Assembly (NCBI GenBank): GCA_022844565.1
Contig: JALHLK010000011.1
Location: 85,627-149,626, forward strand
From: Saprospiraceae bacterium
Lineage (GTDB): Bacteria > Bacteroidota > Bacteroidia > Chitinophagales > Saprospiraceae
Length of the DNA stretch: 64,000 nucleotides
Direction of reading: 5' to 3'
The position numbers and the translations under genes are program-made. Under the pieces are notes generated by a model. The model saw nothing but the letters and a program-made list of their open reading frames with translations, did not search any database and was not told the DNA's origin. How positions within the stretch are numbered: position 1 is the stretch's first letter; each line of letters starts with the position of its first letter. This document shows positions 43,695 to 51,815 of this stretch, one piece after another.

Positions 43695-44135
43695 ATGGAT
43701 TATTTAGGAAATTTGCCTCATATCGGGATATTGGTTCGTTCAACTTATCTGGAAATCGTTAAGGTAGGTTATGGCGAAGTTAGCCGTTCTAGGTTTACAG
43801 ATATAAAACCTTTTCATAGTGCCGTATTTCAATCTATAGGTAATGGTGCAAGAATGACTGATATGGCTAAGCAAACCAATATGACCAAGCAAAATATGAA
43901 ACACCTACTTGAGCAATTGGAGCTTGCTGGCTATGTTGAACGTTTTGCGGATGAAACCGACCGCAGGGCAGTACTTTTTAAATTGACTGAAAAAGGATGG
44001 GCTTTTAAAAATGCGGCTTTTAAGTTTGTAGCGGAATTGGAGCTTGAATGGGCTAAGTTAGTTGGGAAAGAAAATTTTATTAAATTAAAACAAATGCTCT
44101 TTGAAATAAATGAACATATTTCTAAAAGTCTGTAA
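43695..44135 (+). CDS. MarR-family transcriptional regulator
   Basis: A 147-residue winged-helix regulator: HTH at about 52-75 (RMTDMAKQTNMTKQNMKHLL), wing with VERFADETDRRAVLFKLTEK (about 83-102) and dimerising N- and C-terminal helices. I start it at the ATG at 43695, two codons inside the longest frame (TTG at 43689). Divergent from the cupin gene, with a palindromic operator in between. Probably senses a small phenolic or electrophile, like other MarR proteins; inference. Confidence 0.9.
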   Translation: MDYLGNLPHIGILVRSTYLEIVKVGYGEVSRSRFTDIKPFHSAVFQSIGNGARMTDMAKQTNMTKQNMKHLLEQLELAGYVERFADETDRRAVLFKLTEKGWAFKNAAFKFVAELELEWAKLVGKENFIKLKQMLFEINEHISKSL

Positions 44136-44178
44136 GTGGCATTTTATCGCTCATCTTTCTGTGGGTTTATATCCAAAA

Positions 44179-44320
44179 GGTTGCACACACGGTTTCGGGC
44201 TTGCCGAAGGTGGCGATTTTCACCACAAATATTGATACGGAGAACCAAACTTTGATTAACCACAAAAATTTCTCCAGAGCACTGAACCGCCACTTTTTTC
44301 AAACCTGTGTTAGCGGTTGT
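44179..44320. repeat. attC-like repeat, copy after the VOC gene
   Basis: Contains TTTGATTAACCACAAAAATT, CCAGAGCACTGAACCGCCAC and the right end CCTGTGTTAGCGGTTG. The inner boxes GGTGGCG (left) and CGCCAC (right) pair. Left arm GGGCTTGCCGAAGG is shared with 42201. It ends about 20 bases from the stop of the minus-strand VOC gene. Confidence 0.65.
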
Positions 44321-44340
44321 TTTTTTAGTCGTCACTCTTT

Positions 44341-44823
44341 TTATTGATATAATGCAATTCTATTTCCTTCGGTGTCTTCAAATTCTGCAACAAGTCCTAT
44401 TCCATTGTCTGTTTTGGGATATAAAATTTGTCCACCATTTGAGGTAGCTAATTTCAGTGTTTCATCAATATTTTCTGTCTTGAAGTAAATCAAAACTCCA
44501 TCTTTTGTCGGTTTGTAGATTTCTCCTTTTGCTAATGCACCTGAAATTCCTGAATTTTCGTCTACAAAGGGAAACAACGCCATTTCATTGTTGTCAATAT
44601 TTTCTTTGTCGAAGTCAAAGTGGAATACTGCCTTGTAAAACTTAATTGCTCTGTCAATGTCAGTCACTGGGATTTCAAAATAAACAACGGGGTTTGATTC
44701 TTTTGTCATAACATTTTTATCAGTTTGTTTAATTGTTGTTTTTGGATTGTCGCCACAAGAAGTTAGAAGCTGAATTAACACTCCAAAAATAATCGTTGTC
44801 AATATGTTTTTAGTTCTTTTCAT
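44341..44823 (-). CDS. VOC-superfamily (glyoxalase-like) lipoprotein
   Basis: A 160-residue protein. Residues 45-160 form a vicinal-oxygen-chelate module: VVYFEIPVTDIDRAIKFYKA, MALFPFVDENSGISGAL and GLVAEFEDTEGNRIALYQ. It has the two-unit beta-alpha-beta-beta-beta fold used by glyoxalases and resistance proteins. Unusually, a lipoprotein signal precedes it (IIFGVLIQLLTSCGD, lipidated Cys23). An internal ATG at residue 40 (MTKESNP) would give the normal cytosolic form, so dual starts are possible. The attC-like repeat lies at its 3' side and another 40 bases upstream. Confidence 0.75.
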   Translation of the reverse strand: MKRTKNILTTIIFGVLIQLLTSCGDNPKTTIKQTDKNVMTKESNPVVYFEIPVTDIDRAIKFYKAVFHFDFDKENIDNNEMALFPFVDENSGISGALAKGEIYKPTKDGVLIYFKTENIDETLKLATSNGGQILYPKTDNGIGLVAEFEDTEGNRIALYQ

Positions 44824-44862
44824 TTAGTTTATTTTGTCAATTTACAGGTCGTTTTAAAATAA

Positions 44863-44995
44863 CCGCTAACGTTTTTCGGCTTGGCGATGTGGCGGAATTT
44901 TAGCACAAAGTTCAATAGAATTACTAATGTTTAACCTTGTACTAATGTTTCATAGAAGCACTTCAGCCGCCAAATTGCCAAACCGATGTTAGCGG
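44863..44995. repeat. attC-like cruciform repeat, best complete copy (133 bp)
   Basis: Outer box CCGCTAAC (44863-44870) pairs perfectly with GTTAGCGG (44988-44995). An unpaired spacer (GTTTT on the left, AT on the right) follows. Next is a 20 bp inner box, TCGGCTTGGCGATGTGGCGG on the left against CCGCCAAATTGCCAAACCGA on the right, with only three mismatches. The 70-base centre is AT-rich. The order R box, spacer, L box, variable centre and the AAC/GTT ends resemble integron attC sites, but the GTTRRRY core is not exact. Confidence 0.75.
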
Positions 44996-45732
44996 CTGGT
45001 ATTATATTTAAAGCTTGATTTCAGTTCTTTCATTTTTTCCAAAGGAGGATTTGTCCATAGCATTTTTTGATTTTCCTTTACTATCAATGTATCAATAAGT
45101 ATTGTACTTTGTTTATACTCTGATTCAAATTCTTTTCCCCAGTAATTTAGAGCATCCTGAATGATTTTATAGTAACTAAGTTCAATGATGTTTCGTTTAT
45201 AATCGTTATTTGGTTCTATCACAAAACCAGGAAGAGCCTTATAAGCAAAAACCGGGCCTCCCTCAATGATATAATCGTTGATTAAATTGGTTACTTCAAA
45301 TCGTTCATATCCCAGCTCCCAACCATCATAAGCAGGTAGGTCAGTTTCTGGTACAATGTAAAGCACTCCATTGATGATTGAAGTTGGATCTTCTTTAATG
45401 TTCAGGTAAACTAAGTTTTGAGGATAGATAGTATCTCCTTGTATTATAATATAATCTTTGTAATAATTACCGTCTGAATTAGGAAAAGGTATTGTTGAAG
45501 GCCAGGCAAACGTCCAGGACCTTTTGTAAGATTTAAGGTGAGCGGACAGAAATGGGCCATCATAGTTTTTCTCAATTAGTCCCGTTTCAATAAATGTTTT
45601 TGACATTAACGAACCGTATCCAAACATTCCAACATATCCCTTTGGAATGATAAAGTTTTTTTTCTTCTCTTGACAACTTGCTAGTAAAAGCAAAAGAATG
45701 GCAGAAAATGTCAGGTATCGTATTAATCTCAT
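44989..45732 (-). CDS. Gamma-glutamylcyclotransferase-like lipoprotein
   Basis: A 247-residue protein with a lipoprotein signal (ILLLLLASCQ, Cys20). The fold signature is VGMFGYGSLM (34-43, the gamma-glutamyl-binding loop), with VLYIVPETDLPAYDGWELGY (about 122-141) holding the acidic residue. A cytosolic enzyme fold carried on an export signal is unusual. Its final codons Ser-Arg-stop (AGC CGC TAA) lie inside the right end of the attC-like repeat, so the repeat supplies the stop codon. It is the gene nearest the recombinase. Confidence 0.72.
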   Translation of the reverse strand: MRLIRYLTFSAILLLLLASCQEKKKNFIIPKGYVGMFGYGSLMSKTFIETGLIEKNYDGPFLSAHLKSYKRSWTFAWPSTIPFPNSDGNYYKDYIIIQGDTIYPQNLVYLNIKEDPTSIINGVLYIVPETDLPAYDGWELGYERFEVTNLINDYIIEGGPVFAYKALPGFVIEPNNDYKRNIIELSYYKIIQDALNYWGKEFESEYKQSTILIDTLIVKENQKMLWTNPPLEKMKELKSSFKYNTSR

Positions 45733-45760
45733 AATTTTTGTTTGAAGTTTATTGGTCTTT

Positions 45761-45853
45761 GTAGCGTCCTGATTTAGGTTGACTTATTCACTTTTTGGAG
45801 TCAACCTATTTTAGGGCTATACAGTTGCTGCATAACTTATTATTATGCGCTAC
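45761..45853. repeat. Inverted repeat between recombinase gene and the array
   Basis: Outer ends GTAGCG (45761-45766) and CGCTAC (45848-45853) are perfect inverses. Inside, AGGTTGACT (45776-45784) and AGTCAACCT (45799-45807) form a 9 bp hairpin, extended with mismatches by CCTGATTT / ATTTTAGG. It fills the gap between the recombinase 3' end and the first array gene. It may be a recombination site, a MITE or a terminator. Confidence 0.6.
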
Positions 45854-45857
45854 AAAT

Positions 45858-47651
45858 CTAATCTAAACTTTCGGGTTTTTTAAAATTTCTACCTAAATTA
45901 TTTACAAGTTGTCCTCCTCCCATTAATTTATCCAACGGACTCTGTATTTTTGCCAAACTATGATTGGTCACATGAGTATATATAAGAGTAGTCTTAATAT
46001 CGCTGTGTCCCAGTAGCTCTTGTATATATCTTACATCTGTACCTCCATCCATCAAATGTGTGGCAAAACAGTGTCTCAGGGTATGTGGGCTAACTTTTTT
46101 ATTAATTCCTGCTTTTTTTACAGCCTTTTTTACCACTTGCTGGATCGATCGTTCTGAATAGGGCAATTGCTTGTCTTGGCCTTCAAACAGCCAATATATA
46201 GGCTTATATTCATCAAAGTAGTGCTTTAAAAGTTCTTTTAGAATGCCACTAAAAGGTACTACACGGTCCTTCCTTCCCTTCCCTCTATGCACAAAGATCT
46301 GATCTCTTTCCCACCATAAATCCTCCACCTTGAGGCTCAAGATCTCATGAAGTCTAATACCACTGCTATAGAATGTGTAGAGAATGGTAGTGTGTTTGAG
46401 GTTGTCTAAGGCTCTCAATATTCTATCAACCTCGCCAAGACTCAATATTTTGGGCAAAGTATCATCTTTTTTTGGTCTCTTGGCTTGTTTGAGTACTCCC
46501 TCATTATTCCTTAATACATCGCGATAATAAAACATGATAGCATTAAAAGCATTGTGTAAATAACCATCTGATACTTTTTCACCCCCTATCTTGGCCATAT
46601 ATTGATCGATATCCTTACTGCTAATGATATCAATTTTTTCGATGCCTATTTGTTTTACAAATTTAATAAATGGTCCAAGATAGGTCGTCATTGTTCTTTG
46701 GCTTCTTTTAAAAGCAATTAAGGTATTAAGATACCGTTCGACTATCGGTTTTAAATTTTGCTCTGTCTTGGCAAGAAACCTAGTTTTGAATTGTCCATAA
46801 CTTTCTTCTTTCTTATGATAATCAAAGCCATCTTGTGGTAAACGATCTATAATTGTCGCTCCATCTTGAGTAAATGCAATCTTAAGTTGATCAACAATGA
46901 CTCGGTCATTAGGTATTGCCCATCGTTTTTCATCCTTCTGATATTGCCTTTCTGTGATTTTGGTAATGATTTTGGTATTGGCTTTATGGCCAGTAATTTG
47001 TACCAAAATTGTATCCTTGATCTCTGCCGTTCTATATAATGTTACCAAATATGGACACTCCACATTTAGTGCGAGTTCTTTTATTTGATTATACTTCAAG
47101 TCATCCCAGAAATTATAACGTGCTTGTATTTTTTCTAGATTTTCTAGCGAACCCTTAACTATCCATTTCTTAATCTTACCTTGCCAATAGCCTTTTATCG
47201 TTTTTAAAAATGCAATATCTGAGGCATTATAAAAAATCGATATAAAAAAATTTCCTCCACTATACATTATTGATCGTCCACCCTTATTGAGGTGTATGTG
47301 TGTACCCTTACTATCACCATGGGAAGGATGTACATCTTGCAGTGCTTCAATCTGATTTGCACCTATGCCGGCAATGTCGCTTTCTTTGGGTGAGGTAGCG
47401 GTCCCGGTTTGATCTTTATGTTCTGTGTTGGAAGATTCATTTTGATTAGTTTCGGGAAGTTGGTATGCAATTCCCGTCTGTATAAATTCATTCCAACTTG
47501 CTTTACTGTAATCGATGTACCATGCCTGATATGTTTTAGAATAGCATATAGTGGACAGTTTCTTCAAAATTTCTTTTGTAGAATTATCATTAATGTCTTT
47601 TAGCAATATGATAGTCTTGTCTCTATGTAGTACTTTTTCTAGCTTGATCAC
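45858..47651 (-). CDS. Tyrosine recombinase with three HARP-like N-terminal modules
   Basis: A 597-residue site-specific recombinase starting at a GTG. The C-terminal third is a complete catalytic domain: Arg433 (SSGIRLHE), Lys458 (GKGRKDR), His523 and Arg526 (PHTLRHCF), His549 (LGHSD) and nucleophile Tyr558 (IYTHV), ending SPLDKLM as integron and Xer-like integrases do. A SAM-like arm domain is at about 290-385. Residues 1-262 hold three degenerate copies (about 1-56, 124-180, 198-262) of a module with a K-x-W-x-(I/V) strand and a helix, like the HARP domain that binds forked DNA. The integron-specific I2 insertion is not evident. Complete and probably active. Confidence 0.85.
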   Translation of the reverse strand: MIKLEKVLHRDKTIILLKDINDNSTKEILKKLSTICYSKTYQAWYIDYSKASWNEFIQTGIAYQLPETNQNESSNTEHKDQTGTATSPKESDIAGIGANQIEALQDVHPSHGDSKGTHIHLNKGGRSIMYSGGNFFISIFYNASDIAFLKTIKGYWQGKIKKWIVKGSLENLEKIQARYNFWDDLKYNQIKELALNVECPYLVTLYRTAEIKDTILVQITGHKANTKIITKITERQYQKDEKRWAIPNDRVIVDQLKIAFTQDGATIIDRLPQDGFDYHKKEESYGQFKTRFLAKTEQNLKPIVERYLNTLIAFKRSQRTMTTYLGPFIKFVKQIGIEKIDIISSKDIDQYMAKIGGEKVSDGYLHNAFNAIMFYYRDVLRNNEGVLKQAKRPKKDDTLPKILSLGEVDRILRALDNLKHTTILYTFYSSGIRLHEILSLKVEDLWWERDQIFVHRGKGRKDRVVPFSGILKELLKHYFDEYKPIYWLFEGQDKQLPYSERSIQQVVKKAVKKAGINKKVSPHTLRHCFATHLMDGGTDVRYIQELLGHSDIKTTLIYTHVTNHSLAKIQSPLDKLMGGGQLVNNLGRNFKKPESLD

Positions 47652-47750
47652 TTTTTATAATTCAAAATTTTTGACAAATTTCAAATTAATATTATGAATA
47701 TATAAACTTTAAAGTACTAAATTTCAATGGTATATCAACTTAATCGTTGC

Positions 47751-47781
47751 TTATCGGTTATTATCTGATCTTAACCGATAA
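47751..47781. repeat. 10 bp inverted repeat upstream of the recombinase
   Basis: TTATCGGTTA (47751-47760) and TAACCGATAA (47772-47781) with an 11-base gap, 100 bases before the recombinase start. Suitable as an operator or recombinase arm site. Confidence 0.6.
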
Positions 47782-47927
47782 TTTCAATTTTATTTCGCAA
47801 ATACTTATTTGTTTTTTATTTTTACGTCTCAAATTTACTTTTATTAAAATTATTTCTACTTTTTTAAGTTGAATTAAGAATGGTCATAATTTAAATTAAG
47901 GTTAAAAATGGCAATGTCCTTCCTAGT

Positions 47928-47964
47928 TTTTGTCACCATTTTTGATACAAAAATGGTGACAAAA
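47928..47964. repeat. 17 bp perfect hairpin upstream of the recombinase
   Basis: TTTTGTCACCATTTTTG and CAAAAATGGTGACAAAA with a three-base ATA loop. This is the strongest palindrome in the window, between the divergent recombinase and zinc-ribbon genes. It is too symmetric to be a simple terminator of either gene (both are transcribed away). Confidence 0.8.
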
Positions 47965-47976
47965 GAATTGTGTTTT

Positions 47977-48012
47977 TTTGTTTACTACGACCTGAAGGTC
48001 GCGGTAAACAAA
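47977..48012. repeat. Second hairpin upstream of the recombinase
   Basis: Outer arms TTTGTTTAC / GTAAACAAA and inner arms GACCT / AGGTC are separated by one three-base mismatch. It lies 13 bases after the 17 bp hairpin and 34 bases before the zinc-ribbon gene start. Confidence 0.75.
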
Positions 48013-48046
48013 ATTATTTAATTTAACAAATTAGAATTAAGAATAA

Positions 48047-48424
48047 ATGGAACGGTTATGTAAATTATGTAAGAAAAAGTTTGTTGGCAGGTCTGACAAA
48101 GTGTTTTGCACCATAGCTTGTAAGACTGTGTACAATCAAAAATTAAATAAAGTCACCAACTTGGCAACTTTCAAAACCGACAAAATCCTACACCGTAATC
48201 GATCGATCTTACTCGAAATAATGGGCAAAAATGAAGTCCAAAAGAAAGTTAAAAGAGAAATCCTAGATACAAAAAAATTTCACTTTGGCTACATCACACA
48301 ATATCATCTTAACTCTCAAAATAAGACGGTACACTACATTTACGATTTCTCTTACATCATTTTCTCGGACCAAGAAGTATTGATCAAAAGAATACGTTTA
48401 GATAAACTTGATGAGGGTCATTAA
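48047..48424 (+). CDS. Small protein with N-terminal zinc ribbon
   Basis: A 125-residue protein whose first 30 residues bind one metal: Cys5, Cys8, Cys21, Cys25 in RLCKLCKKKFVGRSDKVFCT and IACKTVYN. The rest is basic and strand-rich (KFHFGYITQYHLNSQNKTVH). It resembles a widespread Bacteroidota small protein often found near mobile elements. Function unknown; nucleic-acid binding is likely from the Zn ribbon and charge. It is divergent from the recombinase. Confidence 0.65.
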   Translation: MERLCKLCKKKFVGRSDKVFCTIACKTVYNQKLNKVTNLATFKTDKILHRNRSILLEIMGKNEVQKKVKREILDTKKFHFGYITQYHLNSQNKTVHYIYDFSYIIFSDQEVLIKRIRLDKLDEGH

Positions 48425-48505
48425 ATACAGCTCACTTTTACAACCTTAAATTTAGTTTCTTTCAAATAAATATTAAGTATAAACAGTATTTAACTCTTTT
48501 TTACA

Positions 48506-48513
48506 TACATTTG
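48506..48513 (+). promoter_or_regulatory. Putative -7 promoter element (TACATTTG)
   Basis: Matches the TAnnTTTG consensus 19 bases upstream of the DUF4177 gene. A convincing -33 TTG is not seen. Confidence 0.35.
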
Positions 48514-48531
48514 ATTAATTAACTAAAAACA

Positions 48532-48726
48532 ATGTATAGACCAACTTTTGAATACAAAATAATAGCCATATCTATGGCACATCTAAGAAGGTCATCTTTT
48601 CAAATAGAGATGTTAGATAAGTTTAATGAATTAGGTGGAGAAGGGTGGGAATTGGTCAATTCGGAAGGCACACCATCTGAAATTTTATATGTTTTTAAGC
48701 GATTGATAGAGACAACATCGCTATAA
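48532..48726 (+). CDS. DUF4177-like small protein
   Basis: A 64-residue protein with the DUF4177 pattern: a start strand FEYKIIAISMA, an amphipathic helix (FQIEMLDKFNELG), the conserved GGEGWELVNSEG (about 35-46) and a final strand ILYVFKR. It forms a small alpha/beta fold; role unknown. A strong terminator follows the stop. It shares no operon with the zinc-ribbon gene (107-base gap with its own promoter-like element). Confidence 0.75.
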   Translation: MYRPTFEYKIIAISMAHLRRSSFQIEMLDKFNELGGEGWELVNSEGTPSEILYVFKRLIETTSL

Positions 48727-48738
48727 GATCAATAAAAA

Positions 48739-48766
48739 AAGCCAAGGATTTGTTTGTCCTTGGCTT
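48739..48766. terminator. Bidirectional terminator
   Basis: Perfect 10 bp stem AAGCCAAGGA / TCCTTGGCTT between convergent genes, with A-rich sequence on the left and T-rich on the right so that it can work on both strands. Confidence 0.85.
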
Positions 48767-48797
48767 ATATTTATAGCGTAGTTAAATGCTTTTAAAT

Positions 48798-51572
48798 CTA
48801 TTTTACAGCGTACAATTGATTGAACAATAATCTAAAGGTACCATGTGATTGTGCTCTAAATGTAATCTCAGGGCCATAAGCGTAAAGTTTTCCTTTTCCT
48901 ACATTAGCCATAAATCCTGTGACTTTATTTTGTAAATAATGTTGGCCCCATGTCCATCCACTTTTTAGCGGTTTTTCTTTACCAAACCACAATAATGGTA
49001 CGATGTCTTGTTTTGCTAAAGCTGCAGGAGCTATATCAAAAACTGGACTGTTATTGAAGTATACATCAGCTGTTTCTCCCATACCAGCTGTGGCGGTTTT
49101 TTTATTATCCACATGTACCTTTAGGATACTTCCTGGAGCAAAGTATTTTTCTCTTGGCAAAGCTTTGGCTTCTCCATTTACAAATTCTGTTATCGCATTA
49201 GAGACGGGAAGTTTTAAGTGATAGGCTAAGTCACAAGCCGAGCCTAAGGCTACGATATTACCACCTTCTTCTAAGAATTTTTTCAATTGTGGAATCGATT
49301 TGTCTGCGGTCATTCTTCCTACGGTATGGCGGAATTCTTCTGGAATTGAATCTGCACTTGGCATACCTGCACCTCCTCTTCCTCCACCTGTAAGACTAGG
49401 CATAGATCCTCCTACAAATACGATGACATCATAGTTTGCCTTAAGGTTAGTTTCGTCTATTTCTTTAGCAAATACCACTTTCATAGGAAAATCAAATTGC
49501 TCCATCATCCATCGTATCCAACCTGATGGCATCGATCCACCATACACATCCCATAAAGCTATTCTTGCAGGCACAACTTTTTCCATAGAAGTAGGTGTTA
49601 CCATCAATGTTTCAGGACTTTGTTTCATCATCGATTCTACAGAGGCGATGATAGATTTTGATTTAGGCGTGACGGGTACAAAGAAGGAACCTACACTTGA
49701 CTTTGATCCGGGTACCTCTTTTGTTATTCTAAATACATCGATATTATTTTTCAATAGATTGTTTACCACTTTGAAAGAATTATTAGTTCCTACATTAAAT
49801 AGGTATCCTTTCATTTTAGATGCTTCAGGTAGTTTTGCTTTGATCTCGAGGATTTGCCCCACAGGATTTTTTTCGAATGGGCCATCAAATCCTTCCATGA
49901 CTTTATCAAATTTTACCCCCATTTGGTAGGCAAGTGTCCAACCTGCTGCATCATATGGTGGAATCGGAGGACCGCCTGGATACTGAAAGTCATTTGGGTG
50001 GTCTTGAGGTTCGAATAAATCTATGACGTGTGGTCTGAATGCTTGATTGGTTTTGACAACGTAAGAATTGGCAGGATAAGTCTTGCCATTCACTTGAAAA
50101 TCTGCAGTTGCTTTATGTACAATTACACCTGTTCTTATCAAGGCATTGAGGAATTCGACAGCTGTTGCAAAATCGGCTTGATCTGACGGTATAATAAATC
50201 CACGAGGATCTTTGTACATAGGGTTGGTCATTACGGTATCGTAGTATTTTTTTGAAATCGTAGAACGGTTTAACCATTCTGGCATCTCGTCATTCACTGG
50301 AGTTGCAGCAGGTCTTGAGGCCTTTTGACCTTCTGCAATAAGGCGATTCATTTCGTCAATTTTGGAAGGACTCAAAGCCCAATGATCCTTGCTACCTCTT
50401 TCTATAGAGTTTATACCCATCTTGTAGATATTGTATAGCAGCTGATCACTATTTCTTGCTGCATAATCCATCATGGCATAATTGAGCGATACTGAGTAAT
50501 CGATACTTTGTTTGAAAAGCCATTTTTGAGGTGTCACGGGATTTGGTGTAGCTGCATTTGGAATCAATCTATTGGTGACTAAAGGAACTTCGGCAGGTGT
50601 TGGACTACCAATGATTTCTGTTAATAAACCTATCATATTATGGAAATAGGTGGTCGTTCTTAATCCTCCATTATACCATGTAGAAAATACCGAACCACTT
50701 TTACTGGTATATCCGGTTTTACCTTCGAGATTTAGTCTATTTTGATTAGCGGCTCCTATGGCATCTAAGCCAGAGATGATCAGTGGATCCATTACATAAT
50801 TAAAGGGGTCTCTGTAAGGTGCTCCTGCCACAACTGCTCCTGGAGGTGCTGTCTGGTGGTGATTGTACATGATTTGAGGTATCCATTCTATGAAAAGTTG
50901 TTTTGCAATGTTTCTCGATTCTTTCATATTGAGCATGTAAAAATCTCTATTGTTATCATGACCTACATATTTTTGATACAACTTGGGTACACCTTGCGTT
51001 GTCCTTTTTTCAGGAATAGGGTTGCGCATATACCAATTGGTGACGAGTTCTTGACCATCAGGATTGGCATGTACCATAAGGATGATCAGTTTGTCGAGTA
51101 TTCTCATTGTTTCAGGGTCGGTACTAGACAGTAATTTGTAAGCCGTAGGAATCAGTTGGTGTGTTGCAACCGTCTCCGTAGAGTGTAGGCCTCCATCGAT
51201 CCAAACCACAGCCTTTCCTTCATTTGCCATAGCTTTGGCTTGCTCTTCAGTGATGCCCTGAGGATTACCCATTTTTTGAGAGATAGACTTGTAGTAGTCT
51301 AATTTTTTTTGATTTTCAGGAGAAGTTACGATCATCATAAATTGATCTCTACCTTCTTCTGTTTTACCTATGACCTGGAATTTTGCTCGAGGCGAAGCTG
51401 CAGCAATTTTCTTAAAGTAAGATTCGGTTTGGGTAAAGGTGGCCAATTGGTAATTGTCTCCAATCTCAAATCCAAAATGCTCTTTTGGTGTTGGAATGTT
51501 TTGTGCATTTAAGCCAACCATAAATGTGGCTAAAATGAAAACTGTTGAAAGAATATTCCATTGTAATTTCAT
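48798..51572 (-). CDS. M14-family zinc metallocarboxypeptidase-like secreted protein
   Basis: A 924-residue protein with a signal peptide (STVFILATFMVGLNAQ|NI). The M14 catalytic domain covers about 30-390: zinc ligands His130 and Glu133 (GGLHSTE), a third His in YNHHQTAPP (about 240), and Arg/Asn substrate residues in HDNNRDFYMLNM. The C-terminal 400 residues form a Rossmann-like module (NYDVIVFVGGSMPSLTGGG) followed by a beta-rich end. Similar long M14 proteins are common in Bacteroidota and probably digest peptides outside the inner membrane. Single gene. Confidence 0.85.
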   Translation of the reverse strand: MKLQWNILSTVFILATFMVGLNAQNIPTPKEHFGFEIGDNYQLATFTQTESYFKKIAAASPRAKFQVIGKTEEGRDQFMMIVTSPENQKKLDYYKSISQKMGNPQGITEEQAKAMANEGKAVVWIDGGLHSTETVATHQLIPTAYKLLSSTDPETMRILDKLIILMVHANPDGQELVTNWYMRNPIPEKRTTQGVPKLYQKYVGHDNNRDFYMLNMKESRNIAKQLFIEWIPQIMYNHHQTAPPGAVVAGAPYRDPFNYVMDPLIISGLDAIGAANQNRLNLEGKTGYTSKSGSVFSTWYNGGLRTTTYFHNMIGLLTEIIGSPTPAEVPLVTNRLIPNAATPNPVTPQKWLFKQSIDYSVSLNYAMMDYAARNSDQLLYNIYKMGINSIERGSKDHWALSPSKIDEMNRLIAEGQKASRPAATPVNDEMPEWLNRSTISKKYYDTVMTNPMYKDPRGFIIPSDQADFATAVEFLNALIRTGVIVHKATADFQVNGKTYPANSYVVKTNQAFRPHVIDLFEPQDHPNDFQYPGGPPIPPYDAAGWTLAYQMGVKFDKVMEGFDGPFEKNPVGQILEIKAKLPEASKMKGYLFNVGTNNSFKVVNNLLKNNIDVFRITKEVPGSKSSVGSFFVPVTPKSKSIIASVESMMKQSPETLMVTPTSMEKVVPARIALWDVYGGSMPSGWIRWMMEQFDFPMKVVFAKEIDETNLKANYDVIVFVGGSMPSLTGGGRGGAGMPSADSIPEEFRHTVGRMTADKSIPQLKKFLEEGGNIVALGSACDLAYHLKLPVSNAITEFVNGEAKALPREKYFAPGSILKVHVDNKKTATAGMGETADVYFNNSPVFDIAPAALAKQDIVPLLWFGKEKPLKSGWTWGQHYLQNKVTGFMANVGKGKLYAYGPEITFRAQSHGTFRLLFNQLYAVK

Positions 51573-51815
51573 ACTAATTTAATTGTTTTAATTATGTGAA
51601 AAAGAATCTTTTTTGGAATCGGTTTCAAATATAGAAATAAATTTAAATAATCTTTATAAATCTAAAATTTTGAAGATTTATTATTGTTTTGAAGTAAATT
51701 TATTGGGCTCTTTGTCGATTATTGTGGCTAATTGAATTTTACCCTTCCTTCTACGAAGAAAATTATTTTTATAAAATTAAAAATTATAAATATTTTGGCT
51801 TTAGGTTGATCTTTA

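Noticed and set aside
43627..43743. N-terminal extension of the cupin gene to 43743
   Set aside because: It would cross the MarR operator and overlap the divergent MarR coding start.
44144..44335. 63-codon minus-strand frame
   Set aside because: It lies inside the attC-like repeat; translation is of repeat arms only.
45858..47651. Calling the recombinase a true integron integrase (IntI)
   Set aside because: The catalytic residues and SPLD end fit, but the IntI-specific insertion between the second and third catalytic blocks is not evident, so I keep the broader name.
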